The notes under the pieces are model-generated. The model saw only the letters and a program-made list of their open reading frames with translations, ran no database searches and was not told where the DNA came from. A stretch of DNA of 64,000 nucleotides from Planctomycetota bacterium (GTDB lineage: Bacteria; Planctomycetota; Phycisphaerae; Phycisphaerales; UBA1924): the NCBI GenBank assembly GCA_023432465.1, contig JAEYUO010000097.1:37564-101563 (forward strand), read 5' to 3'. This document shows positions 37,168 to 46,308 of this stretch, in pieces. The translations under genes and the position numbers were made by a program. Every line of letters begins with the position of its first letter. Positions within the stretch are counted from its first letter, which is position 1.

Positions 37168-37419
37168 CTCGCATTCTCCGGATCTGGCAGCTCAAGGCAT
37201 TGCCGCTTTGACCGCCAGCGAACACAGCGGCTCTCGGTGGCCAACCCCATCTGGCTGGCATTGAGGCGACCGGCCCCATCGGGGGGCCGCGAAGTTCTGT
37301 TCGTGCCCGAGAATCTGCCAGTTCCTTGAGCTAGCCACGAATTTGCGTGCAACATATGTCTGGATCGGTCGGCGAACGCATCGAACACTATCTTCGGTCC
37401 GTTCCTGTGACTGATGCAG

Positions 37420-38880
37420 CTATGGCGATGATGCTTCGGGAAGTGGGCTCATCGCCGCGCGGTCCCGCGGCGGGACGTCCTGCAATTGCTTCGCGTTCGG
37501 GTCGTTCACCGGCACATTCCGGAACACCACCTCCCCATCCCAGATCTTGTAGATCCCGAGCGTCCCCTGCGCTGCGTGTACGCTCGGCCGAAGCACCAGA
37601 TCCACCGCCGCCGCGTCGAAGCCCCGCGCCTCAAGACCGCCGCCGTGATTGTGTGACCCGCCGCCGCTGAATGCGACGGAACCTACGTGCCATTCCCGCG
37701 GCACAGTCCCCGCCGGCGCATCGGCTGCAAGCCGTTCGCGTGCGATGAGTTCAAATGCAAGGTCCATCGGCGGGTTCCTGCATTGAATCCCATATCCCAC
37801 TTGTGGCACATCCGAGAGGGCCGAGGGGCTGACCCGGAGTCCCTGAGTAAGCGACAGCGACTGCAGCACCCGCTCCCGCATGCTCGGATCATCAACCAGC
37901 TCAATGCTCGTGGTTCCCTGCGGAAAGATCTCGATTTTCGCCTCTCGCTCTTCCGTCCAGGTCACGATCGGGTCCTGGTCGTAGTCCACGGCAACACCCA
38001 GCTCCCACAGGGCGGTCACTTCGTACACGCCCGATTCACCCTCCGGCACTTGGAGACGCTGCGTCATGGCGCTCCCACCGCCTGAGTGAATGCCCATCCT
38101 CGAAGCGCCTATGCCCCTGTTTGCGTAAAGCACGCGGTCCCCGCTTCGGATCTCCCGGAGCTGCGGTTGAAACACAAGCGGCATCCTCCCCGCGGGCGCA
38201 TTGCCCACGCGCGATGGGCCGAGCGCCAACGCCACAACCCAGTCATCCCCCTCGACGACCTTCGGACGCACCTGCATCGTCCACACGGGCGCGTTGCGGG
38301 CATTCCGCGCAAGCTGCTCCTCCGACAGCAGCCCGCTCGCTGCTGCAAAATCGAGGATGTCGCCCCACGCCGTGTCCCATCCGCCGGCGTGGTCCGCCTG
38401 CACATCAAGAGCTCGCTCGATCAGCGCGGTTGTGTTTGACGAACCAAGCGTCCCCGCCTGCATCCGCGCGAGCAACTCGCCCAGCTGCGGCGTGATCGCC
38501 GCGGGCGATGCGCTGCGGGCCTCGATCATCAGCCAGAAGTCGGGCTTGAGCGCGTGCACGTTGTTCCGCACGCTCGCCGAGAGCGTGATGCCGACGATCG
38601 CAATGGGGACCAGCAGCACCGCCGCCCCCACCGCCGCGACAATCGGCCGCCGCTTCCGCAGCCCGGCCCGCACAGCGCGGGGCTCGCTCAGCGATGCGCC
38701 GCACTCCGGGCAGCGCGAGTCCGGCGCATCGATCGCAAGGCCGACGAGGTCAAACCGGCACTTCCGGCAGTGGGGGTTCGTGTTGATGCGCCGCCCGCGC
38801 AGCCCGAGACCCAACAGCAGCGCGCCCGCGACAGCGCACGCAAGCAGCAACGCAGCGATCAGCAGGAACCCTGCAGCCAT
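37420..38880 (-). CDS. Membrane protein with N-terminal zinc-ribbon
   Basis: It has about 486 residues from ATG 38880, with AGGTG seven bases upstream; GTG 38889 would add three. A first membrane helix (about residues 1-27) precedes a CRKCRFDL..RCPECGASL zinc ribbon near residue 38-65, then a second helix (IVAAVGAAVLLVPIAIVGIT near 85). The remaining ~380 residues are a soluble, mostly beta domain. This arrangement recurs in planctomycete membrane proteins of unknown role; no catalytic motif is visible. It ends 32 bp before the PhoU gene start codon on the same strand is reached, so the genes may be linked. Confidence 0.75.
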   Translation of the reverse strand: MAAGFLLIAALLLACAVAGALLLGLGLRGRRINTNPHCRKCRFDLVGLAIDAPDSRCPECGASLSEPRAVRAGLRKRRPIVAAVGAAVLLVPIAIVGITLSASVRNNVHALKPDFWLMIEARSASPAAITPQLGELLARMQAGTLGSSNTTALIERALDVQADHAGGWDTAWGDILDFAAASGLLSEEQLARNARNAPVWTMQVRPKVVEGDDWVVALALGPSRVGNAPAGRMPLVFQPQLREIRSGDRVLYANRGIGASRMGIHSGGGSAMTQRLQVPEGESGVYEVTALWELGVAVDYDQDPIVTWTEEREAKIEIFPQGTTSIELVDDPSMRERVLQSLSLTQGLRVSPSALSDVPQVGYGIQCRNPPMDLAFELIARERLAADAPAGTVPREWHVGSVAFSGGGSHNHGGGLEARGFDAAAVDLVLRPSVHAAQGTLGIYKIWDGEVVFRNVPVNDPNAKQLQDVPPRDRAAMSPLPEASSP

Positions 38881-38911
38881 CGGCTTCACCTGCCGCGAGA
38901 TGGCCGAGTCT

Positions 38912-39667
38912 TCAGCCCTTGGCGCCGTGTTCGGCGCGGAGGCGCTTCTTCTCGTGCCGGATGATCTCCCCCGTCGTCAGATACACGATGTCCTCGGCGA
39001 TGTTCGTCATCAGGTCGCCGACGCGTTCAAGCTCCCGCCCGATGCGGTAGATCAGCAGCCCCGCCGCGTGCGAGTTGGGGAACGTGCCCATGAACTTCAC
39101 GGTCTCGTCGAACAACTCACGCGTCAAGCGATCGATCGCCTTGTCCCCGACGACAATCGACTTCGCGGCCTCCGAATCCTCATCAATCAGCGCACGCAGC
39201 AGCGCATGACACGCCATCGGCACGCGCTGCCCAAGCTCCAAAAGCGAGGTCGGCCAGTTGAATCCCGGCGTCACGGCCGTCGCGAGCTTGACCGTCGATT
39301 TGGCGATCGAGCACGCGTGATCCCCCACGCGTTCCACATCGTTGTTCGCCTTCAGGATGAACGCCAGCGCGCGGAACTCCCTGGCCACCGGCTGCTGCAG
39401 CGTCATGATCCGGAACGCGGCTTCCTCGATCGCCACCTCTTCCTGATCGATCCGCTTGTCCCGCTCGATCACCGCCGCCGCGGCATCCGTATCAAGCTCC
39501 CACAGCGCCGCGAGAGCCGCCTCCAGCATCCCCACGGCGATCGTCGCTTCGTCGCAGATCCGACGCTTCAAGGACTTCACATCCTTGATCAGGCCCGTCT
39601 CCCTGCTCGGCAGGGGTTGGGCGGAGTCGGGAATGGGCTGGTCGGCGGAACCCTTGGGGGTGTTCAT
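38912..39667 (-). CDS. phoU: PhoU-like phosphate signalling protein
   Basis: It has 251 residues from ATG 39667. Two PhoU domains are present, each with the metal-binding helix pattern: EFRALAFILKANNDVERVGDHACSIA near residue 104 and GLLIYRIGRELERVGDLMTNIAEDI near 205. PhoU controls the Pst phosphate transporter and PhoR sensing. No pst or pho genes are adjacent in this window, so the link to transport is by family only. It precedes the zinc-ribbon membrane protein by 31 bp on the same strand. Confidence 0.95.
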   Translation of the reverse strand: MNTPKGSADQPIPDSAQPLPSRETGLIKDVKSLKRRICDEATIAVGMLEAALAALWELDTDAAAAVIERDKRIDQEEVAIEEAAFRIMTLQQPVAREFRALAFILKANNDVERVGDHACSIAKSTVKLATAVTPGFNWPTSLLELGQRVPMACHALLRALIDEDSEAAKSIVVGDKAIDRLTRELFDETVKFMGTFPNSHAAGLLIYRIGRELERVGDLMTNIAEDIVYLTTGEIIRHEKKRLRAEHGAKG

Positions 39668-39791
39668 TCAGGCTCTCGAATCTGGGGTGAACCATGTGCC
39701 ACAGGTCGCGGCGGTACACGATAGCCGAAACGTCCCTCCCGGTCGTGAAAAGTTGTTCCGCAATGCCGGGGGTTGTGAGTACACTTGGCCT

Positions 39792-40781
39792 ATGCCCAAG
39801 CCCCGGAAGGCCGGTTTTAAAGGTTTCGTGAAGAACCTCGCGATGCGTGCCATGCGTCCGGGGCTGCTGCCGATCCACCAGCGGATCGACCGCCTGGAGG
39901 CGCAGCTCTCCCTCGCGCGGCACGATGCCGCAAAGTACCGCGGCGAGCTCGATTACTGGCGATGGCTCATCAAGAAGGGCGGATCCGAGAAACAGCACGG
40001 CGAACCCTTCGCCGTTGTGTTCGGAAGGTGGCAGCGTCACCGCCTGCTGAAGCTCGCCGCGTGCCTCGGCATCCCGCAGGATGACCAGCCCGGCAACATC
40101 GACGAGTGGTGCTCCCAGCGGTCCGTCGTCGAGATCGGCGCGGGTCCCTACCCCGCCGTCGCCGCCGCCAGGAACGGCTGGAAGCGGTGCGTCGCCGTCG
40201 ACCCCCTCGCCAAGGGCTATGTCGAAGAGGGGCTACTGCCCCCCGCGTGCGACAGTGTCACCTACATCGAAGCCCCAGGCGAGACCATTCCCCTGCCCGC
40301 CAACTTCGCCGACCTGATCATCTGCGAGAACTGCCTCGATCATGTCAGCGACCCCGCGGCGGTCGTCCGCGAGATGTACCGCCTCGCCAAGCCCGGCGCC
40401 TACGTCTGGTTCTTCGTCGATCTTTCCGAGCATCGCGACTTTATGCACCCGCACCCCATGACCGAGAAGCGCGTCGCCGACCTCTTCTCGGAGTTCAAAG
40501 TGGTCGCGACGGAAATGACGCCCCACAAGGCCCACCCCAAGGCCTTCGCCGCGATGCGCGTGCTCTTCCGCAAGCCCGCCCTCGCCCCTGAGCCCACGGT
40601 CTACGGTGCGCCCCGCCCCGCGACCGTCGGCGTCGAGCTCAAGGCCCGCCCCGCCGCGCCGAGCTTCAAGCTCAAGGGACAGGAAGCTCCGCCGGCAAAC
40701 GACGCAGCAAGCAACACGGCAAGCAACGGAACGGTCTCGGCGAGCGCTCAGCCCGCGGCGACTCCCGCCGCGGCGAGGTAA
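39792..40781 (+). CDS. Class I SAM-dependent methyltransferase
   Basis: It has 329 residues from ATG 39792. SVVEIGAGPYPAVAAA near residue 112 is motif I, AVDPLAKGY near 135 is motif II, and ADLIICENCLDHVSDP near 175 is the acidic strand. The SAM-binding fold is complete. The C-terminal ~70 residues are Ala/Pro-rich low complexity, and an N-terminal ~80 residues precede the domain. The methyl acceptor is unknown. It is divergent from PhoU. Confidence 0.88.
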   Translation: MPKPRKAGFKGFVKNLAMRAMRPGLLPIHQRIDRLEAQLSLARHDAAKYRGELDYWRWLIKKGGSEKQHGEPFAVVFGRWQRHRLLKLAACLGIPQDDQPGNIDEWCSQRSVVEIGAGPYPAVAAARNGWKRCVAVDPLAKGYVEEGLLPPACDSVTYIEAPGETIPLPANFADLIICENCLDHVSDPAAVVREMYRLAKPGAYVWFFVDLSEHRDFMHPHPMTEKRVADLFSEFKVVATEMTPHKAHPKAFAAMRVLFRKPALAPEPTVYGAPRPATVGVELKARPAAPSFKLKGQEAPPANDAASNTASNGTVSASAQPAATPAAAR

Positions 40782-40858
40782 GTTTTGCGCTCTCCGTGGT
40801 CCTTCTCCGTTACACGGTAAAAAGCAAAGGGCAAGGCGGTCGATAGCAGGGATCAGCA

Positions 40859-41212
40859 ATGACCATCAACGGCGCTCATCCCGGTGCTTTTCCCACGAAC
40901 CCTTACCACATCGCCCGGGCATACGGTGTCCAGGGCGGGTCGAACATCGGACCGGTGAAGCCGGTCCAGCGGGCCGTCACCACCGAGGTGCAGCCCGTCG
41001 CGCCCGTCTCACGAGACACCGGCGCGGGCATCCTCCGCGATGACAACCTGCAGCGGCTTGTCGCGGGCGTCGTTCCGGGCGGGGTTTCGTTCGGTGTGGA
41101 TGGTTCTGCCCAGCCGACCGGGCAGGCGTTGCCGTTCTATCGCCACCCCGCGGACAAGAATGCCGCGGCGACCGCGGTCTCGATTGGACGGTCGCTCGAT
41201 GTCCAGGGTTGA
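40859..41212 (+). CDS. Small protein of unknown function
   Basis: It has 117 residues, starting at ATG 40859 with AGGG about eight bases upstream. It is rich in Gly, Pro and Val with no membrane helix or signal peptide. The central part VQRAVTTEVQPVAPVSRDTG is likely disordered and the C-terminus reads ATAVSIGRSLDVQG. I do not recognise the family. Its end overlaps the next gene start by 14 bp, so the two are probably co-translated. Confidence 0.55.
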   Translation: MTINGAHPGAFPTNPYHIARAYGVQGGSNIGPVKPVQRAVTTEVQPVAPVSRDTGAGILRDDNLQRLVAGVVPGGVSFGVDGSAQPTGQALPFYRHPADKNAAATAVSIGRSLDVQG

Positions 41213-42449
41213 TCCATCCGGGCCGTTGCCGGCCCGAAGCGACCTCTCGCGACACTGGGCCCTGGAAGACGGTCTGGTGTTTCTCAACCACGGCTCGTTC
41301 GGCGCATGCCCCCTTGCTGTGCTCGAACAGCAATCCGCGCTTCGCGCGCAGCTCGAACGCGAGCCCATCCGCTTCATCGTGAGCGAACTCGAGCCCCTGC
41401 TCGATGAGGCCCGGCTTGCCCTCGCAAAGTTCGTGAACGCCGATCCCGAGGGCCTCGCCTTCGTCACCAACGCCACCACCGGCGTGAACGCGGTGATGCG
41501 CAACCTCCGCCTCGCCCCGGGGGATGAACTGCTCACCAACAACCACGAGTACAACGCCTGCAACAACGCGCTGCGCTTCGAGGCTGAACGCGCCGGGGCA
41601 AAGGTCGTCGTCGCCGAGGTCCCCTTCCCAATCCAAAACGAGGACGAGGTCGTCACCGCCATCCTCGCGGCCGTCACGCCGCGAACCCGGCTCTGCCTTC
41701 TCAGCCATGTCACCAGCGCGACCGCCCTGATTTTCCCGGCTGAGCGCATCGTCCGCGAACTCTCCGCCCGAGGCGTCGACACCCTGCTCGACGGCGCGCA
41801 CGCCCCCGGCATGATCGAGACCGATGTCACACGCATCAACGCGGCCTACTACACCGGCAACTGCCACAAGTGGATGTGCACACCCAAGGGCGCGGCATTC
41901 TTGCACGTCCGTGCCGATCGCCGCGCGGGGGAGGGGAGCTTCCATCCGCTGGTCATCTCTCACGGCTACAACTCCAAGCGCACCGACCGCTCCCGCTTCC
42001 GCCTCGAAGCCGACTACATGGGCACCGCGGACATGAGTGCGGTCCTCTGCATTCCCAGCGCGCTCGCGTTCATGGGCTCCCTCCTGCCGGGCGGATGGCC
42101 CGAGATCCGCCGCCGCAATCGCGACATGGCGCTCGCCGCGCGCGATCTTCTCTGCCATCGGCTCGGCGGTCGCCCGCCCGCTCCCGACTCGATGATCGGC
42201 TCGATCGCGACGATCCCCCTCCGGGCGCGCACGGATGCCGAGGCCGCGATCCCCACGCGCTACCACGATGCGCTCCAGGACCGGCTGATCGAGCGGTGGC
42301 GCATCCAGGTGCCCATCGTCACCTTCCCGCTCGGCAGCAATCAACGCTGGGTCCGGGTCTCCGGGCAGGTGTACAACTCCCCCGCCGAGTATGAGTACCT
42401 CGCCAGGGCCTTGCTCGCCGAGGGCGCAGCGCCGCTGCCCCCGCAATAG
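41199..42449 (+). CDS. Class V aminotransferase (isopenicillin-N-epimerase/cysteine-desulfurase-like)
   Basis: It has 416 residues from ATG 41199. The PLP fold has VFLNHGSFGACP near the N-terminus, VTNATTGVNAVMRNL near residue 88 and the DGAHAPG aspartate near 195. The Schiff-base lysine is in NCHKWMCTPKG near residue 223. The closest characterised relatives are CefD-type epimerases and hercynylcysteine-sulfoxide or selenocysteine lyases. The next gene is a cysteine-dioxygenase-like cupin, so a sulfur-amino-acid substrate is plausible but unproven. The frame extends farther upstream into the preceding gene without family similarity. Confidence 0.88.
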   Translation: MSRVDPSGPLPARSDLSRHWALEDGLVFLNHGSFGACPLAVLEQQSALRAQLEREPIRFIVSELEPLLDEARLALAKFVNADPEGLAFVTNATTGVNAVMRNLRLAPGDELLTNNHEYNACNNALRFEAERAGAKVVVAEVPFPIQNEDEVVTAILAAVTPRTRLCLLSHVTSATALIFPAERIVRELSARGVDTLLDGAHAPGMIETDVTRINAAYYTGNCHKWMCTPKGAAFLHVRADRRAGEGSFHPLVISHGYNSKRTDRSRFRLEADYMGTADMSAVLCIPSALAFMGSLLPGGWPEIRRRNRDMALAARDLLCHRLGGRPPAPDSMIGSIATIPLRARTDAEAAIPTRYHDALQDRLIERWRIQVPIVTFPLGSNQRWVRVSGQVYNSPAEYEYLARALLAEGAAPLPPQ

Positions 42450-42547
42450 CCGCAGCCTGCCCCGCTTTTCGGGCCGTCCCGGGCCGGATTCTGGTGGCGA
42501 AAACCCCGGTTGGAACGTAGGCTCAAGGAGTCCCCGGGAGGTCCACG

Positions 42548-43123
42548 ATGACGACTCTTGCCCCCTCCACGCCCACCCGCAAAGCCCCCCCCGCGGCGAT
42601 CACGCCCAAGCTGCGGCCCCTGGTCGACTACCTCGAAACCCTGCAGAGCCGCGCCGACCTCGATGTCCTCTCCGGGCTGCTCAAGGATGTCGCGATTACC
42701 CGCGCCGACATCGCGCCCTTCTGCATCTTCGGCGCCCGCGGCTACAAGCGCAACACCATCAGCGCATCTCCCTGGTACGAGCTCCTCGCGCTCTGTTGGC
42801 GGAGCGGGCAGTGCTCCACCATCCACGATCACAACGGCTCCAGCTGCGCCTTCAAGGTCATCGAGGGCCAGGGGACCGAGATCCGATTCGAGAAAACCCC
42901 CTCCGGGCTCATCTGCCCCGTCGCCTCCACCAAGATGGACCCCGGATACATCTGCGCAGCCGAGGATGCCGACATCCACCAGGTCGCCAACATGCAGGCC
43001 GTCGGCAGGGACCTCATCACCCTGCACATGTACTCACCCCCGATCAAGCGGATGACCACTTACTGCTATGGCGAGACCCGCCCCCTCGTCGCGGAAGGCT
43101 GGATCGATGGCGACGGGGTCTGA
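42548..43123 (+). CDS. Cysteine dioxygenase-like cupin
   Basis: It has 191 residues; ATG 42548 has GGGAGG six bases upstream. CSTIHDHNGSSCAFKVIEG near residue 89 contains the two metal-ligand histidines, and the equivalent of the conserved cysteine (SSC) follows. A further histidine, LHMYSPP near residue 160, completes the three-His site typical of cysteine dioxygenases, which oxidise cysteine to cysteine sulfinate. The exact thiol substrate is not determined by sequence. It lies 98 bp after the class V aminotransferase on the same strand. Confidence 0.85.
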   Translation: MTTLAPSTPTRKAPPAAITPKLRPLVDYLETLQSRADLDVLSGLLKDVAITRADIAPFCIFGARGYKRNTISASPWYELLALCWRSGQCSTIHDHNGSSCAFKVIEGQGTEIRFEKTPSGLICPVASTKMDPGYICAAEDADIHQVANMQAVGRDLITLHMYSPPIKRMTTYCYGETRPLVAEGWIDGDGV

Positions 43124-43255
43124 GCCCGACCGGCGATCAACCCCCCCCCAGTTTGCGGAAGAATTTTGTTAGGTATCGGGATGATTCCCGGACCTTCCCG
43201 CCCTTATACTTGCTGTCCGTAAGCAGGGGGAGGGGGGTGAATAGCGAGGTCCAGA

Positions 43256-43441
43256 GTGGAAGCATTTGACCGGATCAAGAAGCTGGTCGCCGAGGTTGAA
43301 GACGATGTGGCCAAGTGCGCCGGTGGAAACCGCGCAGCGGGCACCCGTGTTCGCCAGGCGATGCAGGACATCAAGAACGCTGCCCAGGAGGTCCGCCAGG
43401 CGGTTCTGGATCAGCGCAAGAAGGAGGAAGCCTCCGGATGA
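43256..43441 (+). CDS. Histone-H1-like Hc1-family DNA-binding protein
   Basis: It has 61 residues from GTG 43256, with GAGG six bases upstream. The segment KKLVAEVEDDVAKCAGGNRA and AAGTRVRQAMQDIKNAAQEV match the Hc1/histone H1-like family that compacts DNA in Chlamydiae and Planctomycetes. Unlike Chlamydia Hc1 it lacks a long Lys-rich tail. It overlaps the FabZ-like gene start by 4 bp (ATGA at 43438). A TATACT at 43205 may serve as its -10. Confidence 0.85.
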   Translation: MEAFDRIKKLVAEVEDDVAKCAGGNRAAGTRVRQAMQDIKNAAQEVRQAVLDQRKKEEASG

Positions 43442-44013
43442 GTGGACCGGAAGCTCGCGAGCAGGATGTGAGCATGGCCGACCGGGCAAGCAGCAACGGC
43501 GCTGCCCCCGCTGTGGCGGCGCGCTCCGCGTTCCTGTTTGATCTCGACGGCATCGACCTGACCCGGCGTCTTCACGATCGCACGCAGATCGCCACCGTCA
43601 ACGCCCACCGCGGCGACATGGCGCTCCTCGACAGCATCGTCTGGATCAGCCCCGACTTCCGCCAGAGCATCGCCCTTAAGGTCGCCAAGCCCGACGAGTT
43701 TTGGGTCGCCGGCCATTTCCCCGGCAGGCCCATGTATCCCGGCGTCCTCATGGTCGAATCCGCGGCCCAGCTCGCCGCCTATCTCTACAACATCCGGCAG
43801 AACAAGCGGCTCCTCGCCGCGTTCACGCGCATCGATAACTGCTCGTTCCGAAACTCCGTCGTCCCCGGCGACGAGTTGTTCCTGCTCTGCCAGGAAGTGA
43901 AGTGGTCGCGCCGCGGCTTTGTCTGCGATGTGCAGGGCGTGACCGATGGCAAGCTCGCGTTCGAAGCCCGCATCTCCGGCCTTGCTGTCGGCGAGCAACC
44001 CGCAACCGCGTGA
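43438..44013 (+). CDS. FabZ-like hot-dog-fold dehydratase
   Basis: It has 191 residues from ATG 43438. GHFPGRPMYPGVLMVESAAQ near residue 92 contains the catalytic His and the FPGRP loop of FabZ-type 3-hydroxyacyl-ACP dehydratases; the glutamate that partners the His is at VESAAQ. This fold dehydrates beta-hydroxyacyl chains in fatty acid biosynthesis. An N-terminal ~45-residue extension is not found in FabZ. Its position behind an Hc1-like gene is odd; translational coupling suggests co-expression rather than shared function. Confidence 0.82.
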   Translation: MSGPEAREQDVSMADRASSNGAAPAVAARSAFLFDLDGIDLTRRLHDRTQIATVNAHRGDMALLDSIVWISPDFRQSIALKVAKPDEFWVAGHFPGRPMYPGVLMVESAAQLAAYLYNIRQNKRLLAAFTRIDNCSFRNSVVPGDELFLLCQEVKWSRRGFVCDVQGVTDGKLAFEARISGLAVGEQPATA

Positions 44014-44113
44014 GCACGTGCAAAGCCAGCGTGCGGGACACGACGGGCGAGCAAGCGGCGGTGTTCGTGGGTTGGGGGCGGACGGGGGCTGGCAAGGCTG
44101 AACCGGAGCGCTG

Positions 44114-45505
44114 ATGCGTCCTGCAGAACCGGGACACGGCTGCCGCGGGGACCTCGTGCCGGATGAGGCGTTCTATACACATCGTGCGGTGATCGCCAAC
44201 GACCCATTGGCCGATGCGCTCGCGCTCCCCGCATCCCGCGGCGTCGTTGTACTGCTTGGAGACTCCGGCCAGCCCGTGCTCATCGCCGCGACCGGCGACT
44301 GCCGCGCGCTCACCCGTCGCAAGCTCGTCCCCGCCGAACGCGGCATCCGCGCGGGCGCGGACCTGCGCTCCATCGTGCGCGAAGTCCGCGCTGTGCAGTG
44401 CGGCTCGGCGATCGAAGCGGACCTGGTGTACCTGCTCCTCGCCCGGCGGCTCATGCCGCACGCTGCGAAACTCGTCGCCGACCGCTGGCGATCCTGGTGG
44501 GCACAGATCGACCCCCGGGCGGACTTCCCCGAGTGGAGCAAGACCGATCTGGCCGTCGGCGCTGTCGCTCCGCGATCCGCATCCACAAACAAGGGAATGG
44601 TGCGAGATGCCGCCGACGCATCGGAGTGCATCGTCGGGCCATTCGCCGACAAGGATGCCGCGGGCAGGTTCATCGAGCGCATGATCGATGCGTTCGACCT
44701 CTGCCGCGAGCACCGCCTGCTGGTGCTTGCGCCGCGGGCGCAGGCGTGCGCGTACAAGGAAATGGGCCGCTGCGCCGCTCCCTGCGATGGCTCCGAGACC
44801 ATGGACTCCTACCGCAAGCGCGTTGCCGATGCGCTCCATGCCGCCGCGACCGGCGACGGCATGCTCGCGGCCGTGCAGCGCGAAGAGGCCGCGATGCAAA
44901 CCGCGGCGGCCGCGCAGGACTTTGAATCCGCCGCGCGCCATCGCTCGCAATCCCAGCGACTCCGCAAGCTCGCCGGCCCGACCGCATCCCGGGTGTGCAC
45001 GCTCCGCGACTTCTCGCACCTCATCGTCTGGCGCAGCCCGCGGGACGGCTGGGTGCGATTGGCCTGCTGCGACCGTGGCTTTGTTCGTTGGCTGGCGGAT
45101 GTTCAAGTATCAACTCGCCAAACTCGTCCAGGCGAAGACCTTGTCCAGCTTTGCCGCGATGCTGCCGTGTGGACCCGACACAGTTCATCTCGATCGATGA
45201 GCCGCGATGAGGTCGATGCCCTCGGTCTGCTCGCAAGGGAGCGTGTCGCGCCCGATACCAAGCGCGCGGCCTGGTTCGTCCCGCTGCATCCCGGCCAGCC
45301 GCCGGCGGAAGCGGCCAAGGCGGTGATGCGTGCCGCCGCCGCGGCCCTGAAGCCGCGGAAAGTCCGGTCCGCTCCCGCCGACGGCCCGATCGGCGGATCC
45401 CGGACGCGAGGAGAGGCGGATGGAGACGATGCACCGGTGCATGAAATAGAGGCGATGCCCGGCATCGAGAGTGATCACTCGTCCGAGCAAGGGGCGCAGG
45501 CATGA
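44114..45505 (+). CDS. UvrC/Cho-like protein lacking the C-terminal nuclease domain
   Basis: It has 463 residues from ATG 44114. An N-terminal GIY-YIG-like region (VVVLLGDSGQPVLIAATGD near residue 44) is degenerate: the GIY/YIG tyrosines are not evident. It is followed by VGPFADKDAAGRFIERM, the zinc-like CAYKEMGRCAAPCDG near 213, and a UVR-type motif (AQDFESAARHRSQSQRL near 270). The C-terminal RNase-H-like endonuclease domain of UvrC is missing and replaced by ~180 unrelated residues. It may be a Cho-like repair factor or an inactive paralog. Confidence 0.8.
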   Translation: MRPAEPGHGCRGDLVPDEAFYTHRAVIANDPLADALALPASRGVVVLLGDSGQPVLIAATGDCRALTRRKLVPAERGIRAGADLRSIVREVRAVQCGSAIEADLVYLLLARRLMPHAAKLVADRWRSWWAQIDPRADFPEWSKTDLAVGAVAPRSASTNKGMVRDAADASECIVGPFADKDAAGRFIERMIDAFDLCREHRLLVLAPRAQACAYKEMGRCAAPCDGSETMDSYRKRVADALHAAATGDGMLAAVQREEAAMQTAAAAQDFESAARHRSQSQRLRKLAGPTASRVCTLRDFSHLIVWRSPRDGWVRLACCDRGFVRWLADVQVSTRQTRPGEDLVQLCRDAAVWTRHSSSRSMSRDEVDALGLLARERVAPDTKRAAWFVPLHPGQPPAEAAKAVMRAAAAALKPRKVRSAPADGPIGGSRTRGEADGDDAPVHEIEAMPGIESDHSSEQGAQA

Positions 45506-46293
45506 GCGAAGCCAAACGCATCGAAGGGCAGATGTTCCTTCGGGGAAGTGTCGGGTGGGTTGTTGCGATCGTCCTGCTGCTCATCGCCGCGGGCGGCACG
45601 ATGCTCGTCGGCTACCTCCTCAACCGCTGGGCAAACGCCGCGGGCACGATGGGCGTGGGCGCCGCGGCCGGAATGGGAGTGGGCGGGGGAGTGGGGGGGG
45701 TGGCCGGTGCGGGCACGGGCTGGGCCGGACCGATGGCCGGGTTGCCCGGGCCGGCAGTCATCAGTGTCGATTCGGTAAAGTGGCCGGTGTCCGCGGGTGC
45801 CCCCTTCCGCGAACACTGGGAGAAGAAGCAGCCCGGGATCGGCACGCTCTATCAGTGGTACATGGACTCGGGAACGAGGCAGGGCTGGCAATGGGGTGCG
45901 TCCATCTCCATTCCGGTACAGGGTGAGAACACCTACGTCATCGTGGTGAACCTGCCGCGTGGCTTCGAGCCGCCCGATGCGCCCAGCGGGCAGATCTGGG
46001 TGTGCGGGCTGGGCCAATCCCCCGGTGGCGACATCATGCCAAACGAGGCCAGTGTGCGTGTCCGTGCGAGGCTGGATGCCGCCCAGGTCAAGCATCTCTG
46101 GGAGCACGACTTCCCGCCGTACCTGGTGCAGGATCTCATCGATGCGGCAAACGGCAAGGGTCCGCTGGCGGCCGCGGCGGGCTCGCCCGCGCAGGCTCAG
46201 CAGTACCAGACCCTCGTGCCGATCGATTCATATTTCGCACGCTCAGAAGACGACCCCTCGGCACCAACCCCCGCCGAGCAGCCCCCGGAGTGA
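45502..46293 (+). CDS. Membrane-anchored protein of unknown function
   Basis: It has 263 residues, starting with an ATGA overlap on the UvrC-like stop. One membrane helix (about residues 16-42, WVVAIVLLLIAAGGTMLVGY) is followed by a Gly-rich stretch (about 48-75) and a soluble beta-rich domain (VISVDSVKWPVSAGAPFREH near 85). The family is unknown. Tight coupling to the UvrC-like gene is the only functional clue. Confidence 0.7.
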   Translation: MSEAKRIEGQMFLRGSVGWVVAIVLLLIAAGGTMLVGYLLNRWANAAGTMGVGAAAGMGVGGGVGGVAGAGTGWAGPMAGLPGPAVISVDSVKWPVSAGAPFREHWEKKQPGIGTLYQWYMDSGTRQGWQWGASISIPVQGENTYVIVVNLPRGFEPPDAPSGQIWVCGLGQSPGGDIMPNEASVRVRARLDAAQVKHLWEHDFPPYLVQDLIDAANGKGPLAAAAGSPAQAQQYQTLVPIDSYFARSEDDPSAPTPAEQPPE

Positions 46294-46308
46294 TGCGAGC
46301 AGCCCCGA

